Positions 16,212 through 24,617 of a stretch of 64,000 nucleotides of DNA are shown here, in pieces (within the stretch, counting starts at the first letter, position 1; each line of letters opens with the position of its first letter). Source of the stretch: JAENZQ01 sp964553505 (GTDB taxonomy: Bacteria; Bacillota; Clostridia; Peptostreptococcales; JAAYPU01); assembly GCA_964553505.1 (NCBI GenBank), contig CAZKKX010000001.1, positions 30,276 through 94,275 of the forward strand, given 5' to 3'. Position numbers and translations under genes: made by a program. A model generated the notes under the pieces. It was not told the origin of the DNA and did not search any database. It worked only from the letters and a program-made list of their open reading frames with translations.

Positions 16212-18094
16212 CTTTTTGGTTTCCTTCTTTCTTTTTCAAGATGTATTAATAACACATTAATATCAGCAGGAGATACTCCTGAAATTCTTGATGCTTGTCC
16301 TACAGATAAAGGTCTGAAGTTTGTTAGCTTCTGTTGTGCTTCTATACGTAAACCTTGTATTTCCGAATATTTTAAATCCGGATCGAGTCTTTTGTTTTCA
16401 AGTTTCTTGAATTTCTCAATTTGCTGCATTTGTTTTTCTATATATCCGGAATACTTTATTTGTATCTCTATTTGTTCACTGATTCTATCATCTATAATAG
16501 GTCTATCTTTATCTATTTCTAACAAATCACTATATTTAATTTCAGGCCTCTTAAGTAATTCTAAAATTGTTACCTTGTTTTTTACACAACTACTATTATG
16601 CTTTTTCAGAAATGGGTTGGCATCTTTAGGCGTTATATATGTTGTTTCAACTCTATTCATTTCCTGTTTTATTATTTCTTTCTTTTTTAAAAATTTATGA
16701 TATCTGTCGTCACTGATCAAACCTATTTTAAATCCTTTTTCGGTAAGGCGTAAATCAGCATTATCTTGTCTTAATACAAGTCTGTATTCTGCTCTTGATG
16801 TCATGATTCTATAAGGCTCATTTGTTCCTTTTGTAACCAAATCATCTATCAATACTCCTATATATGCTTCTGATCGGTCTAATAAAAAAGGAGCTTTTCC
16901 ATTAATCTTATGCGCAGCGTTTATGCCTGCCATTAATCCCTGTGCCGCGGCTTCTTCATATCCGGAACTGCCGTTGAATTGTCCTGCACAAAATAGATTT
17001 TTCATTTTTTTATGCTCCAAAGATAGATTCAAATTTATAGGGTCAATACAATCATATTCTATTGCATAAGCAGGCCTAACAAATTTTACATTTTCTAAGC
17101 CTGGAATAGTCCTATAAAATTTTTCCTGAACATCTTCCGGTAAACTGGTAGACATACCCTGAACATAAACTTCATCCGTATTCAACCCTTCAGGCTCTAT
17201 AAACAATTGATGTCTTTCTTTATCTGCAAAGCGTACCAGTTTGTCTTCAATTGAAGGGCAGTACCTGGGTCCAATTCCTTCAATCTGTCCACCATATAAA
17301 GCAGAACGTTTTATATTATCCAATATAACAGTATGGGTTTCTTTATTTGTATAAGTTAGCCAACATGATACACGACTTTTATGAAGATAATTATTCATAA
17401 AAGAAAAAGGTATAGTTTCTTTATCTCCGGGCTGTTCCAGCATTTTATCATAATTTAAAGTTTTTCCGTCTACTCTTGCAGGTGTACCGGTTTTAAATCT
17501 TCGAAGGGAAATTCCATGTTTTTTAAGATTATCGGAAAGATCATTCGCCGGGGAAAGACCACTGGGACCTCCCTCATAACTCCATTCTCCAATAAAAATC
17601 TTTCCTTTTAGAAAGGTTCCCGTTGCAATAATAACAGCCTTGGCTTCATAAATTGCACCTGTTTTAGTAATTACCCCTTTTACGGTTTGATTTTCTACTA
17701 TTATATCTGTAACTTCTCCTTGTCTTAGATCTAAATTGTTTTGCCTTTCAAGAACTTTCTTCATTTCAATATGGTAAATATGTTTATCGGCTTGCATTCT
17801 TAAAGAGTGAACGGCAGGTCCTTTAGCTGTATTAAGCATTCTCGACTGAATAGAAGCTTTGTCAATATTAACGCCCATTTCGCCACCTAACGCATCAATC
17901 TCTCTTACCAAATGAGCTTTTCCTGTAGCCCCTACAGACGGATTACATGCCATCAATGCAATAGCTTCCAAATTGATTGAAAAAATTATAGTTTTTAACC
18001 CTAACCGTGCAGAAGCCAATGCAGCCTCACAACCTGCATGTCCTGCCCCAACAACGATTACATCATATTTTCCAATATAAAAATTTTCAGCCAT
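16208..18094 (-). CDS. mnmG: tRNA uridine-5-carboxymethylaminomethyl modification enzyme MnmG (GidA)
   Basis: This 628-residue FAD enzyme has the Rossmann motif VIVVGAGHAGCEAAL near the start, the GidA signatures CNPSVGATGKAHLVREIDALGG and the central region GGPSGLSPANDLS. With MnmE it modifies the wobble uridine of several tRNAs. I start at ATG 18094 (MAENFYIGKYD), which follows AGGGGC by 6 nt; the longer frame (18127) overlaps the end of mnmE. It lies 17 bp after mnmE and overlaps rsmG. Confidence 0.97.
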   Translation of the reverse strand: MAENFYIGKYDVIVVGAGHAGCEAALASARLGLKTIIFSINLEAIALMACNPSVGATGKAHLVREIDALGGEMGVNIDKASIQSRMLNTAKGPAVHSLRMQADKHIYHIEMKKVLERQNNLDLRQGEVTDIIVENQTVKGVITKTGAIYEAKAVIIATGTFLKGKIFIGEWSYEGGPSGLSPANDLSDNLKKHGISLRRFKTGTPARVDGKTLNYDKMLEQPGDKETIPFSFMNNYLHKSRVSCWLTYTNKETHTVILDNIKRSALYGGQIEGIGPRYCPSIEDKLVRFADKERHQLFIEPEGLNTDEVYVQGMSTSLPEDVQEKFYRTIPGLENVKFVRPAYAIEYDCIDPINLNLSLEHKKMKNLFCAGQFNGSSGYEEAAAQGLMAGINAAHKINGKAPFLLDRSEAYIGVLIDDLVTKGTNEPYRIMTSRAEYRLVLRQDNADLRLTEKGFKIGLISDDRYHKFLKKKEIIKQEMNRVETTYITPKDANPFLKKHNSSCVKNKVTILELLKRPEIKYSDLLEIDKDRPIIDDRISEQIEIQIKYSGYIEKQMQQIEKFKKLENKRLDPDLKYSEIQGLRIEAQQKLTNFRPLSVGQASRISGVSPADINVLLIHLEKERRKPKR

Positions 18095-18111
18095 ATTATC
18101 GCCCCTATTGA

Positions 18112-19485
18112 TTATTTGCCAAGACAAAATCTTGCAAAAACTTCGTCTATAATATCTTCTGTGATAGATTCTCCTATTATTTCCCCTAAAGATTCCCAGG
18201 CATTTCTTAAATCAATTTCTATAAAATCCAAGGCCTCTTTTCTCTTTAACATACTAACCGCATCAATTATGTAATTTTTAGATTTCTCAAGAAGGTTTTT
18301 ATGACGAACATTCGTAATAAAAAGATTATTGTCTTGCCTTATCTGTCCTGTATAAACCATATCGGAAATGGTTTTTTCTAATTCCTTTAACCCCTGCCCT
18401 TCCTTGATTGAAGTATATATTATTTTTTTATTCACTAATTTTTTTCTAACTTCTTCAATATCACATTTAACCGGCAAATCTGTTTTATTGAAAAGAATAA
18501 TTGCTTTTTTGTTTTTCAATAATTCCATAATCATAAAATCTTCATGCGTCAATTCTTCTGCTGCATTCAAAATAAAGATGATGACGTCACCTTTATTAAA
18601 AGTTTCCTTTGTCTTTTCTACGCCTATCTTCTCCACTTGATCACTGGTTTCTCTAATGCCTGCGGTATCTATAATTATTAAAGGAATACCATTAATATTC
18701 AACATTTCTTCTATAATATCCCGTGTAGTCCCCGGTATTTCCGTAACAATAGCTCTGGACTCTTTTAGTAAAGCATTTAATAAAGATGATTTCCCTACAT
18801 TTGGTTTACCTATTATAACTGTTCGTAGACCTTCCTTTATTATTTTACCTGTCTCTGAAGAATCAATTAAATAATTAATTCTTTTTAATATATCGTTTAT
18901 TTGCGATAATAAATCATTATAAGTTATTTCTTCTATATCTTCATCAGGATATTCTATATTTACTGTTATATGTGCAATAATCTGAAGAAGTTTATCTCTA
19001 ATTTCTTGTATACTAAAAGAAAGGTTCCCTTCCAATTGTTTAAGGGCAATATCAAAACCTTTATCGGTTTTAGACGATATCAAATCAATTACTGCTTCTG
19101 CCTGTGATAAATCAATTCTTCCATTAAGAAAAGCTCTTTTCGTAAATTCGCCTTTTTCGGCAAGTCTAACACCATTTTTTAATATTAACTCAAGAATCCT
19201 GCGTATTGCAATGATCCCGCCGTGGCAATTTATTTCAACAACATCTTCTTTTGTATAAGTTCGAGGCGCTTTCATATAAGCAACAAGAACTTCATCAATT
19301 ATACCACCATTTTCGTATATATGACCATATATTAATTTCCTATCGTCTATTTGCGATATTTTATTTTTAGTTTTTGATTTAAATATCCTATTTATTATAT
19401 CAAAAGAATTTTCTCCACTTATTCTTATTATACCTATACCTGACTCTCCAGGTGCAGTTGCTATGGCTGCAATAGTATCTTCCAT
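18112..19485 (-). CDS. mnmE: tRNA modification GTPase MnmE (TrmE)
   Basis: The 457-residue protein has an N-terminal tetrahydrofolate-binding domain (EDTIAAIATAPGESGIGIIR), a helical middle, an inserted G domain with GKPNVGKSSLLN (P-loop), TTRD, DTAGI and NKTD, and the C-terminal cysteine motif FARFCLGK. It partners MnmG in wobble-uridine modification. It begins after a palindromic terminator that separates it from jag and is followed after 17 bp by mnmG. Confidence 0.97.
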   Translation of the reverse strand: MEDTIAAIATAPGESGIGIIRISGENSFDIINRIFKSKTKNKISQIDDRKLIYGHIYENGGIIDEVLVAYMKAPRTYTKEDVVEINCHGGIIAIRRILELILKNGVRLAEKGEFTKRAFLNGRIDLSQAEAVIDLISSKTDKGFDIALKQLEGNLSFSIQEIRDKLLQIIAHITVNIEYPDEDIEEITYNDLLSQINDILKRINYLIDSSETGKIIKEGLRTVIIGKPNVGKSSLLNALLKESRAIVTEIPGTTRDIIEEMLNINGIPLIIIDTAGIRETSDQVEKIGVEKTKETFNKGDVIIFILNAAEELTHEDFMIMELLKNKKAIILFNKTDLPVKCDIEEVRKKLVNKKIIYTSIKEGQGLKELEKTISDMVYTGQIRQDNNLFITNVRHKNLLEKSKNYIIDAVSMLKRKEALDFIEIDLRNAWESLGEIIGESITEDIIDEVFARFCLGK

Positions 19486-19516
19486 AATTTATTCACCTTC
19501 CGAAAACCGATAAAAT

Positions 19517-19540
19517 AAACCTGTGAATATTCACAGGTTT
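19517..19540. terminator. Palindromic terminator between jag and mnmE
   Basis: A perfect 24-bp palindrome with arms AAACCTGTGAAT and ATTCACAGGTTT; T-rich sequence follows in both orientations. It sits 18 bp past the jag stop on the minus strand. Confidence 0.75.
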
Positions 19541-19558
19541 TTATAACAGACTTTTCTT

Positions 19559-20179
19559 TTAATTGTTTTTCAATTCAATGATAACATGTCTGTATGGATC
19601 TTCACCTTCACTTCTTGTACTTATTTTACTTTTTTGTTGTAAAGTAGCATGTATTATTCTTCTTTCATATGGGTTCATAGGTTCTAATCGAATGCTTTTA
19701 CCTGTAGTTTGAACTTTCTGAGCAAGCCTATTTGCAAGAGTTTCTAACGTTTTTTCTCTTTTTTGCCTGTAATTTTCGGCATTTATTATAATTCGAATAT
19801 ACTTTTCTTTGTTTTTATTAACAACCAAGCTTGTAAGATATTGAAGTGAGTCCAGGGTATGTCCTCTTTTTCCTATAATAATACCTGCATCTTTTCCTTC
19901 TATATTTATAATTATGTTTCTATCCTTATATACTGTCTGAAGTTTTACATTTATATTCATTTTATCAAAAACATCTTTTAAAAAGTTTTCTGCAATATCT
20001 TCAGGTTTTTCATTCAATGTAACTCTAACTTTTGCTAATTTAGAGCCTAATCCAAAAAAACCCTTTGTTGGCTCTTCCAACACATGTACAGTTACTTCTT
20101 CTTTTGAAACATTTAAATCATCTATGGCAAGATCAACAGCCTCTTCCACTGTTTTTCCCCACTTTTCAGAATAATCCAT
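19559..20179 (-). CDS. jag: RNA-binding protein Jag (KhpB)
   Basis: The 206-residue protein has an N-terminal Jag_N domain (MDYSEKWGKTVEEAVD), a type II KH domain with GKRGHTLDSLQYL (about 108-120), and an R3H domain at the C terminus (NPYERRIIHATLQ). KhpB binds many small RNAs and mRNAs, often with KhpA, and affects cell elongation. It lies directly after yidC (3 bp gap), the standard order in Bacillota. AGGAGG precedes the ATG. Confidence 0.95.
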   Translation of the reverse strand: MDYSEKWGKTVEEAVDLAIDDLNVSKEEVTVHVLEEPTKGFFGLGSKLAKVRVTLNEKPEDIAENFLKDVFDKMNINVKLQTVYKDRNIIINIEGKDAGIIIGKRGHTLDSLQYLTSLVVNKNKEKYIRIIINAENYRQKREKTLETLANRLAQKVQTTGKSIRLEPMNPYERRIIHATLQQKSKISTRSEGEDPYRHVIIELKNN

Positions 20180-20182
20180 ATA

Positions 20183-20836
20183 TCATTCCTCCTTGACAGT
20201 CTTTTCTCTATTAGTAATATACTGTTGTACCAATTGGAATAATGTACTAATAAACCAATATAACGTTAGCCCTGCAGGAAAAGATCGCCCCCACCAGATA
20301 ATCATAACAGGAAAAATATATTGCATTGCTTTTAACGAATTGTTTTGTGGCGCAGCACTTTGTGTAATACTAAAAGAGAAGTATGTTGTTATTCCTGCTA
20401 ATATTGGTAAAATCCAAGGATCAGGTTGACTCAAATCTGAAATCCAAATAAATGAATTATGTACTGCATCAAGAAAATTTGGATCTGAAACAAATTGTTC
20501 CGGTGTTCTTAATAAAGTGAATAAACCCCAAATAATAGGGATCTGAATAAGTAAAGGCAAACATCCTCCGGCAGGATTAAATTTTTCTTCTTTATAAAGC
20601 TCCATCATTTTTGTATTCATTTTTTCTTTATCATTAGCATATTTCTTTTGTATTTCTTTTATTTTTGGCTGCATCTCTTGCATTCTTTTAGAAGACTTAA
20701 GTTGATGTGCTGTCAATGGGTATAAAGCTGCTTTTATTATAATTGTAAACAATATTATTGCAATACCATAATTTCCAACAAACCCATTTAAAAAAAATAA
20801 AAGATATCCCAGTGGTTTTGCAATTGCTGCTATCAT
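20183..20836 (-). CDS. yidC: Membrane protein insertase YidC (SpoIIIJ-type)
   Basis: A 217-residue YidC of the short Gram-positive class with about five membrane helices and the cytoplasmic hairpin (SKRMQEMQPKIKEIQKKY). The residue at the conserved groove position is lysine (TIIIKAALYPL), where Bacillus SpoIIIJ has arginine, so positive charge is kept. There is no lipoprotein signal. It inserts membrane proteins and, as SpoIIIJ, supports forespore sigma-G activity. It lies between yidD and jag. Confidence 0.95.
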   Translation of the reverse strand: MIAAIAKPLGYLLFFLNGFVGNYGIAIILFTIIIKAALYPLTAHQLKSSKRMQEMQPKIKEIQKKYANDKEKMNTKMMELYKEEKFNPAGGCLPLLIQIPIIWGLFTLLRTPEQFVSDPNFLDAVHNSFIWISDLSQPDPWILPILAGITTYFSFSITQSAAPQNNSLKAMQYIFPVMIIWWGRSFPAGLTLYWFISTLFQLVQQYITNREKTVKEE

Positions 20837-20856
20837 GTCATAAACCTCCTAATAAT

Positions 20857-21066
20857 CTATTTCAAAGGATCATAGCCTCCGGGATGATAAGGATTACATT
20901 TTAATATCCTTTTTATACCCAGAAAAGAGCCTTTTAATATTCCATATTTTTGGATAGCTTGTATCATATATTCTGAACAACTTGGGTAAAACCTGCACGA
21001 AGCAGATTTTAAAGGAGAAATAAATTTTTGATATATTTTTATTAATAATATCATAAAACTCTTCAA
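20857..21066 (-). CDS. yidD: Membrane protein insertion efficiency factor YidD
   Basis: The 69-residue protein carries the family core ISPLKSASCRFYPSCSEY and the ending CNPYHPGGYDPL. YidD is a small membrane-associated protein that assists YidC-dependent insertion. It lies 12 bp after rnpA and 20 bp before yidC, as is usual. Confidence 0.96.
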   Translation of the reverse strand: MKSFMILLIKIYQKFISPLKSASCRFYPSCSEYMIQAIQKYGILKGSFLGIKRILKCNPYHPGGYDPLK

Positions 21067-21078
21067 TTTTCTTCACTC

Positions 21079-21411
21079 TTAAAATAATTTTATTTTTTTA
21101 AGCAAATATTCGGTAGTTTTTATTAAATAATTAAAATTTACGTCAATAATATTTTTTCTTGCAATAAATATTAAATCATATCCTTCATCTATTTTGTCTT
21201 TATATATATTGTATACTTCTTTCATTCTTCGTCGCGCTTTATTTCTTACTACGCTTTTTCCAATTTTTTTGCTTGCAAGAAAAGCAGTTCTATTATATCC
21301 TAAATTGTTTTTTTTATAAAAGATTACAATATATTTTGTAGCAAATGATTTGCCCTTATTATATATTTTTGAGAAATCCTTATTCCTCCTCAGGACATTT
21401 TTCTTTAACAT
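21079..21411 (-). CDS. rnpA: Ribonuclease P protein component
   Basis: The 110-residue basic protein contains the family region ASKKIGKSVVRNKARRRMKE (about 46-66). It is the protein cofactor of RNase P, which matures tRNA 5' ends. It follows rpmH after a terminator-like hairpin that may set the ratio between the two products. The ATG at 21411 is preceded by GGAAGG. Confidence 0.96.
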   Translation of the reverse strand: MLKKNVLRRNKDFSKIYNKGKSFATKYIVIFYKKNNLGYNRTAFLASKKIGKSVVRNKARRRMKEVYNIYKDKIDEGYDLIFIARKNIIDVNFNYLIKTTEYLLKKIKLF

Positions 21412-21452
21412 TAAACGGGCCTTCCTTCAAAATTAAAAAAATATTAAACAAA

Positions 21453-21474
21453 AAGACCACTTAATAGCGGTCTT
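21453..21474 (-). terminator. Hairpin between rpmH and rnpA
   Basis: On the minus strand AAGACCGCT-ATTA-AGTGGTCTT is followed by TTTTGTTT. It overlaps the rpmH stop codon and likely attenuates readthrough into rnpA. Confidence 0.75.
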
Positions 21475-21607
21475 ATGCTGTTAATTTTTTTCTTCCTCTT
21501 AATCTTCTTCTTTTTAAAATATTTCTACCTGACTTTGTTTTCATTCTTTTTCTAAAGCCATGTTCTTTGCTTCTCTGCCTTTTTTTAGGCTGATATGTCA
21601 TTTTCAT
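21473..21607 (-). CDS. rpmH: Large ribosomal subunit protein bL34
   Basis: A 44-residue, very basic protein too short for most ORF lists: start MKMTYQPKKRQRSKEHGF, end RRRLRGRKKLTA. This matches bL34 along its whole length. GGAGGTG lies upstream of the ATG at 21607. It is the first gene leftward from oriC, the classical rpmH-dnaA divergent arrangement, and heads the rnpA-yidD-yidC-jag string. Confidence 0.97.
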   Translation of the reverse strand: MKMTYQPKKRQRSKEHGFRKRMKTKSGRNILKRRRLRGRKKLTA

Positions 21608-21966
21608 TCCTAACACCTCCCATTATAGCTATATATCTAAATATCAAAAATTCCAAAACGCCGCTTAATAATTATACCTTTGAAATACCAAGCTGTCAAG
21701 AATGATTATATTATAAAAGTTCATGATATATTATAAATATTTTAATCCAAAATATTCACTTTTTTTGTAGAACAATATGTTAATATGTTTAAAAGTTATC
21801 AACAGTATGTTAATAACTTTTAAGTTAGTTAAAAATTTTTGAATTGTTTTTTGAAAAAATTTTTAGTTTCTGTGGATAACATGCTATAATAATATTACTG
21901 CATTTTAATTATTCTTATTTATCCACAATAATCATTTCATTATTTGTATCAATTAAGGGGGCAACT
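21608..21966. other. oriC: Replication origin oriC, upstream part (DnaA-box cluster)
   Basis: This 359-bp AT-rich gap between rpmH and dnaA has two perfect DnaA boxes: TTATCCACA at 21919-21927 (plus) and its complement TGTGGATAA at 21871-21879. One-mismatch boxes are at 21796-21804 (TTATCAACA) and 21808-21816 (TGTTAATAA, minus strand). A TATAAT at 21885-21890 lies between the perfect boxes and may be the -10 of dnaA, which would make dnaA self-regulated. A second origin part lies after dnaA. Confidence 0.9.
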
Positions 21967-23319
21967 ATGAACGATCAGATTAATTTAATATGGGACAAAG
22001 CTTTAAAAATCATTAAACCAGAAATCACAGAAATAAGTTTTAATACATGGATGATTCCCATTAAACCAATTTCTATAAATTCAGATAAAGAAAAAATAAC
22101 CTTATCTATATATAGTGATTTTGCAAAAGGAATAATTGAAACTCGTTATATAAACCTTATCCAAAATGCAATAAAACAAGTATCTGGTAAAGATTATAAA
22201 GTATTATGCTTATCATCCGAAGAAAATTTTTCTGATTCTTCTGATCAGGATACTTCTAATAATAATTATAAAGAAAGTGTAACTGATGATCTTTATCTTA
22301 ATCCAAAATATATTTTTGAAACTTTCGTAATCGGAAGTAGTAATAGATTTGCTCATGCAGCTTCTTTAGCAGTTGCAGAAACACCGGCAAAAGCATATAA
22401 CCCTTTGTTTATATATGGTGGTGTTGGATTAGGTAAAACTCATCTTATGCATGCTATCGGTCATTACATAATTCAAAATAACCCTCGCGTTAAAGTACTG
22501 TATGTATCATCTGAAAAATTTACAAATGAATTAATAAATGCTATAAAAGATGATAAAAATCCTGAATTTAGAAGTAAGTTTAGAAATATTGATGTTCTTC
22601 TTATAGACGATATACAATTTATTGCAGGAAAAGAAAGAACACAAGAAGAATTCTTTCATACATTCAATACTTTATATGAAGCAAATAAACAAATTATTTT
22701 ATCCAGTGATCGACCACCAAAAGAAATTCCTACTTTAGAAGAAAGATTAAGATCCAGATTTGAATGGGGGCTCATTGCAGATATTCAACCTCCTGATTAC
22801 GAAACACGAGTAGCTATTTTAAGAAAAAAAGCAGAAATTGAAGGTATTAGGGTTACAGAAGAATTAACAGAAGTAATGGAATTTATTGCAGAAAAAATAC
22901 AATCAAATATTCGTGAACTCGAAGGCGCTCTTATAAGAATTGTTGCTTATGCTTCCTTAACAAATAAAGATATTAACAAAGCATTAGCAAAAGAAGCATT
23001 ACAGGATATTTTTTCATCACAAAACCGAAAAATTACACCTAAGATTATTAAAGATTGTGTTTCTAAATATTTTAATCTTAAAGTAGTAGATTTAGAATCA
23101 AAAAAAAGATCACAGAATATTGCATTTCCAAGACATATTTCAATGTTTCTTTGCAGAGAAATGACAGATTTATCTCTTACGAAGATTGGAGAAACATTTG
23201 GTGGAAGAGATCATACAACTGTTCTTCATGCCTGTGAAAAAATATCAAAAGAGAAAAAATTTAATAATAGTTTAAATGAAATAATAAAAAGCATAATAGA
23301 AGAAATAAAATCAAATTGA
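21967..23319 (+). CDS. dnaA: Chromosomal replication initiator protein DnaA
   Basis: The 450-residue protein has the four usual domains: an N-terminal interaction domain (to about 80), a short acidic linker (SSDQDTSNN), an AAA+ domain with GGVGLGKTHL (Walker A) and LLIDDIQFI (Walker B), and the C-terminal DNA-binding domain with GGRDHTTVLHA. It unwinds the origin and loads the helicase. AAGGGGGC precedes the ATG. Origin elements lie on both sides of the gene. Confidence 0.99.
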   Translation: MNDQINLIWDKALKIIKPEITEISFNTWMIPIKPISINSDKEKITLSIYSDFAKGIIETRYINLIQNAIKQVSGKDYKVLCLSSEENFSDSSDQDTSNNNYKESVTDDLYLNPKYIFETFVIGSSNRFAHAASLAVAETPAKAYNPLFIYGGVGLGKTHLMHAIGHYIIQNNPRVKVLYVSSEKFTNELINAIKDDKNPEFRSKFRNIDVLLIDDIQFIAGKERTQEEFFHTFNTLYEANKQIILSSDRPPKEIPTLEERLRSRFEWGLIADIQPPDYETRVAILRKKAEIEGIRVTEELTEVMEFIAEKIQSNIRELEGALIRIVAYASLTNKDINKALAKEALQDIFSSQNRKITPKIIKDCVSKYFNLKVVDLESKKRSQNIAFPRHISMFLCREMTDLSLTKIGETFGGRDHTTVLHACEKISKEKKFNNSLNEIIKSIIEEIKSN

Positions 23320-23413
23320 TTTTTATTTTTCAACAGGTCTGTTTATTAATTTTCTATATTATAAACAATTATTTTTTTATAAATTAATATTGATTTTACA
23401 TCTTAAAATATTG

Positions 23414-23472
23414 TTATCAACAAATTAACAGGACTTATTACTATTACTACTTAAAAACAATATAAAAAATAA
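23414..23472 (+). other. Origin unwinding element between dnaA and dnaN: DnaA box plus DnaA-trio tract
   Basis: A DnaA box with one mismatch (TTATCAACA, 23414-23422) is followed by a short GC-richer AACAGGAC and then the triplet run TTA-TTA-CTA-TTA-CTA-CTT (23435-23452), which on the opposite strand reads as DnaA-trios. An A/T-only-rich stretch follows to 23472. In Bacillus subtilis the same order of box, trios and AT tract in the dnaA-dnaN gap is where DnaA opens the strands. Confidence 0.7.
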
Positions 23473-23491
23473 CGTGAGTGAAGGTGATAAA

Positions 23492-24598
23492 ATGAAAATA
23501 ACATGCCAACAACAAGATCTTTCAAAAGCTTTAAATACAGTTCAAAAAGCTGTTACAAACAGAACAACAATACCAATATTAAAAGGTATTTATTTAAATG
23601 CTGATAATGATGGAATATTACAATTGGCAGCGTCTGATTTAGATCTAAATATAGAAAAAAAAATAAGTGTATCAGTAAATGCTCCCGGTTCAATAGTTGC
23701 TTCTGCAAAATTATTCACGGAAATTATAAGAAAATTACCAGAAGGAGTAATAACAATAGAGGTAATTGATAAAAACATTTTAATAAAAAGTTATAATTCC
23801 GAATTTACAATTATAGGGCAATCTCCTGATGATTTTCCTGAAATAAATAAAACACAAACCCATGAAAATATCGTAATAGATAAAGAAATATTTAAAAATA
23901 TGATAAAGCAGACATCCTTTTCTGCAAGTATTGATGAATCAAGAGGAATTATAACCGGTGTTTTAATTGAATTTAGCAAAGATTCCATAAATATGGTAGC
24001 TTTAGATGGTTTTAGAATGGCAATAAGAACAGAAAAAATAAATAATGACATTGATAAAAAAATTATAATACCTTCCAGAATTTTAAATGAAATATATAAA
24101 ATAATTATAGATCAGGAAGAAAAAAACATTAATATTTTACTAAATGAAAAAAATATTATTATAGAAATAGAGAATACTGTTATTACATCAAGACTAATGG
24201 AAGGAGATTTTATAAATTATAAAGAAATAATACCTAAAAATTATACATGTAAAATAAAATTAAATAAGAACGATTTATATAATAGTATTGAAAGAGCTTC
24301 ATTACTTGCAAGAGAAGGAAAGAATAATTTAATAAAGATAAAAATAGAAGATAAAAAAATGATTATTACATCTCGTTCAGAAGAAGGAGCTGTACATGAA
24401 GAAGTTTACATTGAGAAAGAAGGAGATGAATTAGAGATAGGATTTAATTCAAAATATATTTTAGATATATTAAGAAATATTGAAGATGAAGAAATATACT
24501 TTGAATTTATATCAAACATTAGTCCTTGTTTAGTTAGACCATTGGATGGGTTTAAATATGAATATCTGTTATTACCTGTAAGAATCTCTGTAAATTAA
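23492..24598 (+). CDS. dnaN: DNA polymerase III sliding clamp (beta subunit)
   Basis: A 368-residue beta clamp: start MKITCQQQDLSKALNTVQKA, central ASLLAREGKNNLIKI and the C-terminal LLPVRI that forms part of the partner-binding pocket. It rings DNA and tethers the polymerase. I start at ATG 23492, with GAAGGTG 6 nt upstream; the longer GTG frame (23474) includes that site. It follows dnaA across the origin element and is followed after 19 bp by the aminomutase gene. Confidence 0.98.
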   Translation: MKITCQQQDLSKALNTVQKAVTNRTTIPILKGIYLNADNDGILQLAASDLDLNIEKKISVSVNAPGSIVASAKLFTEIIRKLPEGVITIEVIDKNILIKSYNSEFTIIGQSPDDFPEINKTQTHENIVIDKEIFKNMIKQTSFSASIDESRGIITGVLIEFSKDSINMVALDGFRMAIRTEKINNDIDKKIIIPSRILNEIYKIIIDQEEKNINILLNEKNIIIEIENTVITSRLMEGDFINYKEIIPKNYTCKIKLNKNDLYNSIERASLLAREGKNNLIKIKIEDKKMIITSRSEEGAVHEEVYIEKEGDELEIGFNSKYILDILRNIEDEEIYFEFISNISPCLVRPLDGFKYEYLLLPVRISVN

Positions 24599-24617
24599 AA
24601 ACGATGGGAGTGAATTG

